From: Chitinophaga sp. XS-30
GTDB taxonomy: Bacteria; Bacteroidota; Bacteroidia; Chitinophagales; Chitinophagaceae
Direction: 5' to 3'
DNA: 64,000 bases
NCBI RefSeq assembly: GCF_008086345.1
Contig: NZ_CP043006.1
Coordinates: forward strand, 5,516,032 to 5,580,031
Numbering within the stretch: position 1 is the stretch's first letter; each line of letters starts with the position of its first letter. The translations under genes and the position numbers were made by a program. Below, piece after piece: positions 56,002 through 63,153 of this stretch. A model generated the notes under the pieces. The model made no database searches. It was not told the origin of the DNA and saw nothing but the letters and a program-made list of their open reading frames with translations.

Positions 56002-56655
56002 TTACATTTTCTTGGCATCTTCCAGGAACTTGGCCAGGCCAATGTCCGTCAGGGGATGTTTCAGCAGGCCGAGGATGGAGTCCAGCGGGCAGGTACATAC
56101 ATCGGCGCCAACTTCCGCACATTTTACAATGTGGAGGGCATTGCGGATGGAAGCTGCAAGGATCTCCGTTTTGAAGCCCTGAACGCTGTAGATCTGTGCG
56201 ATCTGCGCGATGAGTTCCACACCATCCCAGCTGCCGTCGTCAATACGCCCGATGAACGGCGATACGTAGGATGCGCCGGCTTTTGCCGCCAGAATGGCCT
56301 GACCTGCGGAGAACACAAGCGTACAGTTGGTACGGATACCGTTGTCAGTAAACCATTTGATGGCTTTCACGCCGTCTTTTATCATGGGCACCTTCACCAC
56401 GATGTTCGGGTGAATGGCTGCAAGTTTCTTCCCTTCTTCCACCATGCTGGCGTAATCGGTGGAGAGCACTTCAGCGCTCACATCGCCACCTTCTACCACT
56501 TCGCAGATGGCTTCATAATGTTTCATGATGGCAGCTTCACCTTTAATACCTTCCTTCGCCATGAGAGAAGGGTTGGTCGTAACACCGTCGAGGATACCAA
56601 GGTCGTGCGCTTCCTTTATCTGCGCAAGGTTTGCTGTATCTATAAAGAATTTCAT
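56002..56655 (-). CDS. tal: Transaldolase / fructose-6-phosphate aldolase family protein
   Basis: 217-residue small TalC/FSA-type barrel (MKFFIDTANLAQIKEAHDLGILDGVTTNPSLMAKEG, in part). The Schiff-base lysine is in NIVVKVPM. The residue that in E. coli FsaA is Gln59 is here Glu (GDVSAEVLSTDY); FsaA Q59E is known to gain transaldolase activity, so transaldolase of the pentose phosphate pathway is the better guess. Databases usually label this group fructose-6-phosphate aldolase. It is a single gene with its own terminator, between glpK and the SRP RNA gene. Confidence 0.88.
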   Translation of the reverse strand: MKFFIDTANLAQIKEAHDLGILDGVTTNPSLMAKEGIKGEAAIMKHYEAICEVVEGGDVSAEVLSTDYASMVEEGKKLAAIHPNIVVKVPMIKDGVKAIKWFTDNGIRTNCTLVFSAGQAILAAKAGASYVSPFIGRIDDGSWDGVELIAQIAQIYSVQGFKTEILAASIRNALHIVKCAEVGADVCTCPLDSILGLLKHPLTDIGLAKFLEDAKKM

Positions 56656-56798
56656 AAAGAGAGATTAAGTATTGTTTAAGTTCAAAAACGTGCATTTGTA
56701 CCCCTGGTCCGAAAGAAGCTCCGGGCAATTTAAACAAACATCAAACTGGTTCTGAAAAAAAGGGGGAAGAACTTTCGGCCATTCATAAAATAAAAAAT

Positions 56799-56893
56799 GG
56801 CAAGTTACTTATATCGCACCGCTTCAACCGCCTACCCTTGCTACATTCCTGTCCTGGGGGAGTTCAGCAGGAGCTGGTCGTATAAGACTTGCC
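56799..56893 (-). ncRNA. ffs: Signal recognition particle RNA (4.5S RNA)
   Basis: 95-nt hairpin RNA. The terminal stem pairs GGCAAGT..CTTATA with TATAAG..ACTTGCC. The apex carries the conserved Ffh-binding motif: CAGGACAGGAATGTAGCA (56857-56840) with the GGAA tetraloop closed by A-T and C-G and the AGCA side of the symmetrical loop. A perfect promoter lies 4 nt before the 5' end and a T-run (ATTTTTTATTTT) follows the 3' end. It binds Ffh to form the SRP that targets membrane proteins. Confidence 0.85.
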
Positions 56894-56897
56894 ACTG

Positions 56898-56928
56898 CAA
56901 AGGTATATCAATGGATATTAATTTGCAA
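56898..56928 (-). promoter_or_regulatory. Promoter of the SRP RNA gene
   Basis: Minus strand: TTG (56926-56928), 20-nt spacer, TACCTTTG (56898-56905), identical in -7 sequence to the rplK and tRNA-tuf promoters; the RNA 5' end is 5 nt beyond. Confidence 0.8.
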
Positions 56929-57009
56929 ATATTATAGTTGAATTGTTGATTTTGCAAGCGGGGCCTGGGTCTAAAGGAGTAAGTCGCAGACGCGCGTGGC
57001 GATCTTCCG

Positions 57010-57723
57010 CTATTCCTTTCGCTTCTTTTTGGCCGGTTTCCGGTAAAGGTCCTTTTCATTCTCGATAATGAGCGATTCGTCATCCGCACCCTGCTTCACG
57101 GGGATGACGGACGCCGCATTGATCTCCCGGTTGCCACGGTACACGGCACTGACGGAAATAGCTTTGGTAACACTGTCTTCCTGCGGTATCAGCAGGTCCT
57201 GCCCGATGATCCGTCCCTCGCTGGCGTATAAACGCACCCGGGTGGTATCCAGCGGGTAGATCTTCCCTGTATTGTAGATCCCTTCCACATTCAGGTAAAA
57301 ATGAATGCCGCGTTTCAGGCTGTCCGTATAATGCCGGAAGCGGATAGCAGTGAGGAACGGCAACTGCAGGTCAACTTCGTGCTGCTTGTTTCCCGGCTCG
57401 TCCTGCAGGCTTACCAGCAGGCGGATACGGTAATTGTCCGGCCGGATATTGTTCCTGGAAAAACGCAGTACCCCGTTGCGGCATTCGCCGTCCGGCGATT
57501 CAACCTTTATCCTGCTCCAGCTGTAATCTCCCTTTAAAAGCCCGCTGGTCCGGCGGACACTGCTGTCCGTGTACCTGATCTCCAGACCGATGGGTGTACT
57601 GCTGTACAACTCCGCAACCGCGGCGGAATCAAATACTGCTGTTATCCGCGCCACTTCCTTCTGCTGCGCCAGGGCAGGCAGGGAACACAACATCAACATC
57701 ATCCATTTTACCATGATCTTCAT
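57010..57723 (-). CDS. Secreted protein of unknown function
   Basis: 237 residues with a signal peptide (MVKWMMLMLCSLPALAQQ). The rest looks all-beta, with regularly spaced short strands (IGLEIRYTDSSVRRTSGLLKGDYSW, PFLTAIRFRHYTDSLKRGIHFYLNVEG), and ends in a basic tail (DLYRKPAKKKRKE). I recognise no family. It stands alone on the minus strand before the SRP RNA gene and is divergent from the methyltransferase gene. Confidence 0.7.
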   Translation of the reverse strand: MKIMVKWMMLMLCSLPALAQQKEVARITAVFDSAAVAELYSSTPIGLEIRYTDSSVRRTSGLLKGDYSWSRIKVESPDGECRNGVLRFSRNNIRPDNYRIRLLVSLQDEPGNKQHEVDLQLPFLTAIRFRHYTDSLKRGIHFYLNVEGIYNTGKIYPLDTTRVRLYASEGRIIGQDLLIPQEDSVTKAISVSAVYRGNREINAASVIPVKQGADDESLIIENEKDLYRKPAKKKRKE

Positions 57724-57814
57724 TTTGCTAAAACTGTTCCAAATTTAACGATTGCCGGCCGCGAATGCGGACACTTGAAAAAAATTTCTATTTTCACGGA
57801 ATTTTCAGAACCAT

Positions 57815-58621
57815 ATGTCACTACCACAACATTCGGATGCCACCCTTCGCTACCAACAGCAGGTAGAGAATTCCAGGAATTACGTTTTGCCCTTCATTGC
57901 GCAGGAATTCCCGGATATGAACGGACTGCGCGTAATGGAGATCGGTTGCGGCGAAGGCGGGGTACTGACGCCTTTCCTGGAAAAAGGCTGCCATTGTGTG
58001 GGTGTTGACCTGTTCCCGGAACGCATCGCGCTCGCCACCGGTTTTCTGGGTGACTATGTCAATAATGGCCAATTGCAGCTGATCGCCAAAAACATCTACG
58101 ATGTGGATTTCTTCGGCGAGTTTCAGCATGCCTTTGATCTCATCATCCTGAAAGATGCCATTGAGCACATTCCGGAGCAGGACAAGCTGGTCGCCTACCT
58201 GAAGAATCTGCTTTCCCCGCGCGGACAGGTGTATTTCGGTTTCCCGCCCTGGTATATGCCGCACGGCGGGCACCAGCAGATCTGCCAGAGCAAGGTGCTG
58301 AGCTTCCTGCCGTACATCCACCTTCTCCCCCGCCCGCTGTACCGCGGCCTGCTGAAGGCCTTCGGGGAGCATGAGGGAACGGTCAGGGAGCTGATGGAGC
58401 TGGTGGATACAGGCATTTCCATCGAGCGGTTCGAGAAGGTCGTGAAAGCGGCGGGATTCGATATCACCCAGCGTAAATATTATCTCATCAACCCCATCTA
58501 CAAATATAAATTCAAGCTGCAGCCCAGGGAGCAATTCGGATGGATGAAAGGCATTCCTTTTGTGCGGAATTTCTTTACGACGTGCATGTACTATATGATC
58601 CGGCCGGAAGCGGAGAGATAA
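57815..58621 (+). CDS. Class I SAM-dependent methyltransferase
   Basis: 268 residues. Rossmann-fold motif I is LRVMEIGCGEGGVLTPFLEKG, the acidic end of strand 2 is VGVDLFPERIALA, and motif IV is LIILKDAIEHIP, as in UbiG/methyltransferase-11/12 types. The C-terminal part (FGFPPWYMPHGGHQQICQSKVLSFLPY) resembles enzymes acting on lipids or polysaccharides, but the substrate cannot be told. It is convergent with aroE, 14 bp apart. Confidence 0.85.
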   Translation: MSLPQHSDATLRYQQQVENSRNYVLPFIAQEFPDMNGLRVMEIGCGEGGVLTPFLEKGCHCVGVDLFPERIALATGFLGDYVNNGQLQLIAKNIYDVDFFGEFQHAFDLIILKDAIEHIPEQDKLVAYLKNLLSPRGQVYFGFPPWYMPHGGHQQICQSKVLSFLPYIHLLPRPLYRGLLKAFGEHEGTVRELMELVDTGISIERFEKVVKAAGFDITQRKYYLINPIYKYKFKLQPREQFGWMKGIPFVRNFFTTCMYYMIRPEAER

Positions 58622-58635
58622 AAGTGGTTGCTGAT

Positions 58636-59370
58636 CTACCCTTCATTCCATATCTCCCAGGATGCCTCCGCCTGCAGCACCAGCATCTCATGCCCGTTCT
58701 TCACCGCCGCGCCACGCGCAGCGCCGTGCTGCAAAAACTGTGTTTCAGCCGGATTGTAGATGAGGTCGTACAGCAAATGATCTTTACTGATCAGATCGTA
58801 AGGGATCGGCGGAGCATCGGCAATATCCGGGTACATGCCGAGGGGGGTGGTATTGACGATCAGGGAGTGGGTTTTCATGATCTCCGGGGTAACGGCCTCA
58901 TAGCCAATGGTGCCATCTGTGTATTTGCGGCTCACTTCGGTATAGGTAATGCCCAGTTGCCGCAGTGCGAACTTTACAGCTTTTGCGGCGCCGCCCGCAC
59001 CCAGGATCAGGGCTTTGGTATGATGAGGGCGCAACAGGGGCTCCAGCGACCGCCGGAAACCGATCACATCGGTGTTATATCCTTTCAGGCGGCCATGCTG
59101 CCGGCGGATGCAGTTCACGGCCCCGATCTCCTTTACGGCTTCGCTGAGCTCATCCAGGAAAGGGATCACTGCCTGCTTGTATGGAATAGTGACGTTCAGG
59201 CCTTCAAGGCCCGGGGTTTCTTCCCATAAGCGGGGAAACTGTTCGATCTCCGGAATGGGAAAGTTTTCATAACGGCATCCTGTGATGCCTTCTTTTTCAA
59301 ACTTCTCTGTAAAGAAGCCTTTTGAAAAAGAATGGGAAAGCGGAAAGCCGATGAGACCGAATAATCGCAT
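58636..59370 (-). CDS. aroE: Shikimate dehydrogenase
   Basis: 244 residues; NADPH-dependent reduction of 3-dehydroshikimate in aromatic amino-acid synthesis. Substrate-site motifs FGLIGFPLSHSFSKGFF and GLNVTIPYKQAVIPFLDE (catalytic Lys), AVNCI, the NADP-binding glycine loop LILGAGGAAKAVKFAL, and the C-terminal NGHEMLVLQAEASWEIW are seen. It is the last gene of a minus-strand series with the ComA-like and TPR genes; a perfect 10-bp hairpin (GGCGGAACAC/GTGTTCCGCC, 59385-59420) lies in the 61-bp spacer upstream. Confidence 0.96.
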   Translation of the reverse strand: MRLFGLIGFPLSHSFSKGFFTEKFEKEGITGCRYENFPIPEIEQFPRLWEETPGLEGLNVTIPYKQAVIPFLDELSEAVKEIGAVNCIRRQHGRLKGYNTDVIGFRRSLEPLLRPHHTKALILGAGGAAKAVKFALRQLGITYTEVSRKYTDGTIGYEAVTPEIMKTHSLIVNTTPLGMYPDIADAPPIPYDLISKDHLLYDLIYNPAETQFLQHGAARGAAVKNGHEMLVLQAEASWEIWNEG

Positions 59371-59384
59371 GGTGTGCTGTTACA

Positions 59385-59420
59385 GGCGGAACACAGGGCG
59401 CATATCCCCGGTGTTCCGCC
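59385..59420 (-). promoter_or_regulatory. Hairpin between the ComA-like gene and aroE
   Basis: Perfect 10-bp GC-rich stem with a 16-nt loop and no T-tail; a possible mRNA processing or stability element, ending 14 bp before the aroE ATG. Confidence 0.45.
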
Positions 59421-59431
59421 GGATGGATATA

Positions 59432-60196
59432 TTATGCTTTGTCCAGGAAGAGGTGGAAGGTATCGCCGCGAAGGCCTACCCTCATGGCTTCCAGGGAAAT
59501 GATCTCATTCGGGGCCAGGTTGCCGAGGTTGGCGTTGCAGCCTACCAGTTCCAGGAAATAGAGTTGCTGATCTTTCTGCGGCGCTTCCCAGATGATCTTT
59601 TCAGCGGGGATCTGTGTGAGTATCTCCTGCACCAGGCCTTCCCTTACTTCACCCGAACCGCGGTAAATACCTACGTTACCGCCTTCGCGGGCTTCGGCGA
59701 TTACATAAGTGGCGCCGGCGGCAAGTTCTGCACGCATCAGCTCGATCCATTTATAGGGGGGAATGATATGCTCCGCATCTTTTGAACCTACTTCACTGAG
59801 CACCAGTCCATGTTTGGTCAGCTTTTCGATGTACCCGCATTTTTCAGCATGCGGAATGGTGATAGAGCCGTCGGATACTTCCATGTAGCTGATCCCGTAA
59901 TCCTTTATCGTTTTTACGTATTCATCGAACTGGTTGCGGATCAGGAAGGCTTCAAACAAAGTACCGCCAAAGTAAACAGGGATGTTGGCCGACTGGTACA
60001 ATTCGATTTTCTGACGGAGGTTGGGCGTTACGAACGAGGTGCCGAAGCCCAGCTTGATAATGTCTACGTGAGGCGATGAAGCAGATAAAAAGTTCTTTGC
60101 TTCTTCTACGCTCAAGCCTTTGTCCATGACCATGGTCAATCCATGAGCCCGGGGCTTGGTGGTCCTTTCAGGAATTTGCGTCAGATTAAAATTCAT
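59432..60196 (-). CDS. Phosphosulfolactate synthase-like protein (ComA family)
   Basis: 254 residues of a TIM-barrel matching the ComA family, which adds sulfite to phosphoenolpyruvate to give phosphosulfolactate. Family-like stretches are GLTMVMDKGLSVEEAKNFL, VDIIKLGFGTSFVTPNLRQKI, YFGGTLFEAFLIRNQFDEYV, GISYMEVSDGSITIP, VLSEVGSKD and VIAEAREGGNVGIYRGSGEVR. In Bacteroidota a role in making sulfonates is possible, but coenzyme M itself is not expected. A -7 element TAGCTTTG is at 60246-60253, 49 bp upstream of the ATG, without a clear TTG. Confidence 0.85.
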   Translation of the reverse strand: MNFNLTQIPERTTKPRAHGLTMVMDKGLSVEEAKNFLSASSPHVDIIKLGFGTSFVTPNLRQKIELYQSANIPVYFGGTLFEAFLIRNQFDEYVKTIKDYGISYMEVSDGSITIPHAEKCGYIEKLTKHGLVLSEVGSKDAEHIIPPYKWIELMRAELAAGATYVIAEAREGGNVGIYRGSGEVREGLVQEILTQIPAEKIIWEAPQKDQQLYFLELVGCNANLGNLAPNEIISLEAMRVGLRGDTFHLFLDKA

Positions 60197-60357
60197 TTTG
60201 CACGGTTTTATTCTTCTTAATGGTCATTTCCACCAAACTAACATACAAAGCTATGCCTACCTGTAATCGGATTGGTTAAGTTGGCCTTTTTTTTAAAATG
60301 TTGAACAATTTAGAAAACCGCCGCAAAAATAAGAAGTAATCTTTTAGAAAGTGAATT

Positions 60358-61788
60358 TTAACGTTTCCGTCTGTACCGGCTGATCAGTTCCACCACGCTG
60401 GTATGCTGAAGGATGGACGGATCAAGGTCCACCAGCTTCTTCACCTGCCTGGGATGCAGTTGCAGCGCGGTTTCCAGGTGAAGCAGCCCTTCTTTTGTCC
60501 TGCCCATGGCTATCAGCATGGCGGCCCTGTAGAAAATAAATACCGGCTTCCGCCCGATCTTGGCTTCCGCAGCTTCCAGCTGGGTGAGGGCTTCTTCCAC
60601 ATGCCCGGCCACATAGAGGCCGCGGACCAGTTCTTTCCATGCCTGGGCGCTGCTGGGACGCAGCCGCACGGCATTCAGGAAATACACCAGCGCTTCCTTG
60701 TCGCTCCCAACCTGGAGGTAGCACTGGCCAATGGTTACATTGTATTCCACACTTTGCTTGTTGATGCGGAGCGCGGACTGGAGGGACTTGATAGCGCATT
60801 CCCAGTTCTCTTCCGTCATATACGCCTTCGCGATCTTGAGGTAAAGCTTGTCGTCATTCGGACTGAGGTGGGATGCCTTGCGGTAGTAGTAACGGGCCTG
60901 TGTGAACTTGCGCATTTTTTCGTAGCAATGCCCGATGGCCTCATAGATCACATCTTCCGGCTTGGCTACTTCCAGGTGCCTTTGCAGCACTTCAATAGCT
61001 TCGTTGTACTTGCGCAGGTGAATATACGCATCGCCCATATTGCGATAGGCGTAATCGAATTTTTCATCGATCACTACGGCATACTGGTAGGCGTCAACGG
61101 CCTTTTCATAGAGTTTCAGGCCCTGATATGCCGTACCCAGATTGAACCAGGCCAGCTGATTATAAGGATGTTCATTGATGATCCGGGTATGCAGCCGGAT
61201 GCTTTCCTCATTTCTGCCGGTAAATTCCGTCCAGAAACAGATCTTGTGCAGGGCTTCCTCGTTATTTGCATCATAATCCAGCAACATCTTCAGGCAATCG
61301 AACACCTTTTCGAACTCCTCCCAGTCGTCATATACATCCGCCAGTTCCAGCAGCAGGTCTGTACGGTCCTCCCCTTCAAACATGCCGATCTGCTCTTCCA
61401 GCAGCGCCGCCGCCTTTTCATGCTGGTTCATGGCCAGGTACACATCTGTTTTGAGTATGTAGAGATTGATATCGTTGCTATCCAGGAGCGCGGCCTTTTC
61501 CAGTAAGGCCAGGGCCTCCCGGTATTTCTTTGTCTCAATAAGCAACGCTGATTTCTTGAGGAGCAGGGCGGAGGAGAAGGGGAACTGCTCAATGGCGATC
61601 TCCACCGCCTGAAGAGCATTGTTCAGTTCATCATGCTCATCATAATAGTCGATGATCTGTTCAAAGGAATCCTCATCCAGAAAGGAATGAGAGCGTCCCT
61701 CCTTTAGATTCTCAAATTGCTGAAGCAAGTCCCTCAAATCTTCAAAATCCTCGTTAAACTCATTAAATGATGGGAAGTCGTGATTCAT
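60358..61788 (-). CDS. Tetratricopeptide-repeat protein
   Basis: 476 residues. ATG 61788 (MNHDFPSFNEFNEDFEDLRD) is preferred to the upstream frame extension. An acidic N-terminal part is followed by about 11 TPR units covering almost the whole protein (for example NQLAWFNLGTAYQGLKLYEKAVDAYQYAV, DYAYRNMGDAYIHLRKYNEAIEVLQ and DVIYEAIGHCYEKMRKFTQARYYYRKA, each in part). There is no signal peptide or enzyme domain, so it is probably a cytoplasmic scaffold; the partner is unknown. The promoter candidate TTG, 20 nt, TATATTTA (61794-61824) ends 5 nt before the ATG. Confidence 0.88.
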   Translation of the reverse strand: MNHDFPSFNEFNEDFEDLRDLLQQFENLKEGRSHSFLDEDSFEQIIDYYDEHDELNNALQAVEIAIEQFPFSSALLLKKSALLIETKKYREALALLEKAALLDSNDINLYILKTDVYLAMNQHEKAAALLEEQIGMFEGEDRTDLLLELADVYDDWEEFEKVFDCLKMLLDYDANNEEALHKICFWTEFTGRNEESIRLHTRIINEHPYNQLAWFNLGTAYQGLKLYEKAVDAYQYAVVIDEKFDYAYRNMGDAYIHLRKYNEAIEVLQRHLEVAKPEDVIYEAIGHCYEKMRKFTQARYYYRKASHLSPNDDKLYLKIAKAYMTEENWECAIKSLQSALRINKQSVEYNVTIGQCYLQVGSDKEALVYFLNAVRLRPSSAQAWKELVRGLYVAGHVEEALTQLEAAEAKIGRKPVFIFYRAAMLIAMGRTKEGLLHLETALQLHPRQVKKLVDLDPSILQHTSVVELISRYRRKR

Positions 61789-61793
61789 TACTG

Positions 61794-61824
61794 TAAATAT
61801 ATGGGATTTTAGGGCTGTCACCAA
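61794..61824 (-). promoter_or_regulatory. Candidate promoter of the TPR gene, -7 element 5 nt before ATG
   Basis: Minus strand: TTG (61822-61824), 20-nt spacer, TATATTTA (61794-61801), CAGTA, ATG; seven of eight -7 matches. Predicts a leaderless mRNA. Confidence 0.42.
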
Positions 61825-61920
61825 ACCGCCACCCGCTTACCGTTTATGTATTTTTTAACATTTTATTAAGAGAAGTTTGTATTTTGCATTAAGATTCCGT
61901 TATGATAGATAATTTTTTCG

Positions 61921-61928
61921 TATATTTG
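61921..61928 (+). promoter_or_regulatory. -7 element of the small secreted protein gene, 7 nt before ATG
   Basis: TATATTTG matches TAnnTTTG exactly; no TTG at the usual distance. The region between it and the divergent TPR promoter is AT-rich. Confidence 0.45.
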
Positions 61929-61935
61929 CAGTACA

Positions 61936-62343
61936 ATGAAGAAGATAAATAACATAAAACGAAGATTTTCATTGTCTTGCCTCATGGTAAGTGCTTTATT
62001 CGTGCTTGCATTGAGCGTGAAAGCCAATGATCCGGGCTTTAGTGTTGATGATAATAATGATGACAAGGTTAAAAAAACGGAAAACCGTTTCAACCTTACC
62101 ACCAATACCACAATGCCCAAGACAAACCTGAGCCTTGATGCCGGGTTTATTGCCAGCGGTGTATTGAAGACCTCCTTCAACCTGAGTTCCAAAAATACCG
62201 TAAATGTCAAGTCTGTAATGACTTACAAGAAAGGTAACGTTACTTACGTTGTTCCTTACAACGTTAATGTACGTGTTCAGACGCCTGAGCCCACCATGCG
62301 GTATCACCAGGTGCAGATCAAATTGCCCTTCAGAAAAGGTTAA
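61936..62343 (+). CDS. Small secreted protein of unknown function
   Basis: 135 residues: basic N-terminus and signal peptide (SLSCLMVSALFVLALSVKA), then an acidic Asp/Asn stretch (VDDNNDDKVKK) and a Thr/Asn-rich beta-type region (NRFNLTTNTTMPKTNLSLDAG, YKKGNVTYVVPYNVNVRVQ). I recognise no family. It has its own -7 element and a terminator, so it is a monocistronic unit, and it ends convergently with the third sigma factor gene. The product could be periplasmic or surface-exposed. Confidence 0.7.
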   Translation: MKKINNIKRRFSLSCLMVSALFVLALSVKANDPGFSVDDNNDDKVKKTENRFNLTTNTTMPKTNLSLDAGFIASGVLKTSFNLSSKNTVNVKSVMTYKKGNVTYVVPYNVNVRVQTPEPTMRYHQVQIKLPFRKG

Positions 62344-62370
62344 TTATAGTTTGAAAAGAGATTTTTTGTA

Positions 62371-62398
62371 AAGAGCGCCTTGAATGGGCGCTTTTTTA
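62371..62398 (+). terminator. Rho-independent terminator after the small secreted protein gene
   Basis: AGCGCC / GGCGCT stem with a 7-nt loop followed by TTTTTTATT on the plus strand; its tail just reaches the end of the convergent sigma gene. Confidence 0.85.
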
Positions 62399-62977
62399 TT
62401 GGAAAAACAACAACACCAGGCAGGTCGTCAGGTCCGTAAGCCCAACCCGCAATATCTTCAGCGCTTTCGTGATATGGTTTTCCACGGTTTTTTCAGAGAT
62501 CCCCATAATAGCGGCAATCTCTTTATTACTCTTATAGGCTTTCCGGCTTAATTCGAATGCTTCCCGGCATTTGGTTGGCAGCTGTCTCACACTTCTCTCG
62601 TAACTGGAGCGGAGGTCTTTGACCATCACGGTTTCTTCAGCGGAATTATCGTAGTCTTTAGCCGTCACTTTCAGGGCCGATCTATAGCTGTTCCTGACCA
62701 TCTCCCTGCGGATCTGGCTGATCACCAGGTAACGGATGGAGGTATGCATGTAAGCCTTCAGTGAAGTATGCACTTTCAGGGTATGCCGGTTGCTCCACAT
62801 GCTGGTAAAAAAATCCTGCACGGTCTCTTCCGCACCCTCCCTGGCCCCCAGCCTCTTGTAAGCCGCAGCAAAACATTCTGCCCAATAGCGGTTATATATT
62901 TCCTCGAACGCAGAAATATCACCCTGACCCATCAGTTCCAGTAGCGCTTCATCCGAAATTTTGTAACGGTTCCGCAT
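62396..62977 (-). CDS. ECF RNA polymerase sigma factor (locus 3)
   Basis: 193 residues of the Bacteroidota FecI-like ECF group: region 2 (FEEIYNRYWAECFAAAYKRLG, EETVQDFFTSMWSNRHTL, KAYMHTSIRYLVISQIRR) and region 4 with helix-turn-helix (CREAFELSRKAYKSNKEIAAIMGISEKTVENHITKALKILR, in part). Unlike the other two loci, its FecR partner (63154) is on the opposite strand, divergent. A full promoter lies at 63003-63033. It ends convergently with the small secreted protein gene. Confidence 0.94.
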   Translation of the reverse strand: MRNRYKISDEALLELMGQGDISAFEEIYNRYWAECFAAAYKRLGAREGAEETVQDFFTSMWSNRHTLKVHTSLKAYMHTSIRYLVISQIRREMVRNSYRSALKVTAKDYDNSAEETVMVKDLRSSYERSVRQLPTKCREAFELSRKAYKSNKEIAAIMGISEKTVENHITKALKILRVGLTDLTTCLVLLFFQ

Positions 62978-63002
62978 AACAGCTTTAGTTTCTGTGGAAT
63001 TT

Positions 63003-63033
63003 CAAAACTAGCGGTTAACCACAATATTTTCAA
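63003..63033 (-). promoter_or_regulatory. Promoter of the locus-3 sigma gene
   Basis: Minus strand: TTG (63031-63033), 20-nt spacer, TAGTTTTG (63003-63010), an exact consensus match 25 bp before the ATG. Confidence 0.7.
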
Positions 63034-63153
63034 TTTCATCCTGCCGGACAAGGTGAAATTAACAATTAATTGATGTGCGCACTAATCATTTTTCCCATAG
63101 TAGGGGTTCGCGGTATTTATGCCGACTCTATTCATGTAAACTGTCTGAAGAAC

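Noticed and set aside
56841-57089. 82-codon frame on the minus strand
   Set aside because: It covers the SRP RNA promoter and the RNA itself; the structure and promoter explain the region better.
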